Shown here piece after piece: positions 64,000-64,000 of a stretch of 64,000 bases of DNA. Position 1 is the first letter of the stretch. Every line of letters starts with the position of its first letter. The DNA comes from Desulfosudis oleivorans (GTDB lineage Bacteria; Desulfobacterota; Desulfobacteria; Desulfobacterales; SURF-7), in NCBI GenBank assembly GCA_020723325.1, contig DYJD01000014.1, positions 1-64,000 on the forward strand, in the 5' to 3' direction. The position numbers and the translations under genes are program-made. Below the pieces are notes generated by a model. It saw only the letters and a program-made list of their open reading frames with translations, was not told the origin of the DNA and did no database searches.

Positions 64000-64000
64000 G

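Overview
The window reads as a chromosomal segment of a Gram-negative anaerobe, most likely a sulfate-reducing Desulfobacterota (Desulfobacterales-like). This is inferred from gene content, not from a marker gene. The supporting content is an AOR-type ferredoxin oxidoreductase, a split ADP-forming acyl-CoA synthetase, a PEP-synthase-like signalling protein beside gdhA, many hybrid histidine kinases, PilZ proteins, and hexamer-phased intergenic hairpins. No rRNA, tRNA or CRISPR array was found.

Region 1 (1-2.8 kb) is an accessory edge. It holds a DUF4143-type AAA ATPase behind a good sigma-70-like promoter, the C-terminal half of an IS transposase, and, fused to the transposase break, a 182-bp duplicate of the giant RTX gene that lies 4.8 kb downstream.

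Region 2 (2.8-22.4 kb) is the most interesting part: a five-gene type I secretion operon. A periplasmic protein with an LprI-like (DUF1311, 'lysozyme inhibitor LprI') domain is translationally coupled (ATGA) to a giant RTX gene of about 4,560 codons. The RTX N-terminus is a T4-lysozyme-like (GH24) domain with the E-D-T catalytic set intact. Downstream and overlapping or tightly spaced follow a TolC-like outer membrane protein, an HlyB-like ABC exporter and an HlyD-like adaptor. The lysozyme domain and the LprI-like gene are AT-rich while the RTX body is very GC-rich. This suggests a toxin-immunity-like cassette joined to a secretion backbone. A one-base frameshift splits the RTX gene at about 8,980.

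Region 3 (22.5-29.5 kb, minus strand) carries mscL and three consecutive sensor kinases (a BvgS-like hybrid, REC-HK, and REC-PAS-HK-REC) with no DNA-binding output. Region 4 (29.6-32.2 kb) is a MarR regulator with the beta and alpha subunits of an ADP-forming acyl-CoA synthetase. Region 5 (32.7-37.8 kb) has a small winged-helix protein and a three-gene exported-protein operon: M16 protease, SUMF1-like protein, and a possible Cys-His-Asp hydrolase. Region 6 (37.9-45.7 kb, minus strand) holds an HDOD-GAF protein, a membrane/GT2 fusion, gdhA and a PEP-synthase-like protein with receiver-like domains.

Region 7 (46-53.7 kb) has a PAS hybrid kinase, a PilZ protein, a zinc-ribbon protein, and a sigma-54 activator followed by an AOR and a class II aldolase-type protein. 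Region 8 (53.7-56.5 kb) has radC, an XRE regulator, a single-domain response regulator and nadK. Region 9 (56.6-61.7 kb) is a complete branched-chain amino-acid (Liv) ABC transporter operon behind a strong promoter. Region 10 (61.7-64 kb) is a second PilZ-plus-hybrid-kinase pair and an orphan terminator.
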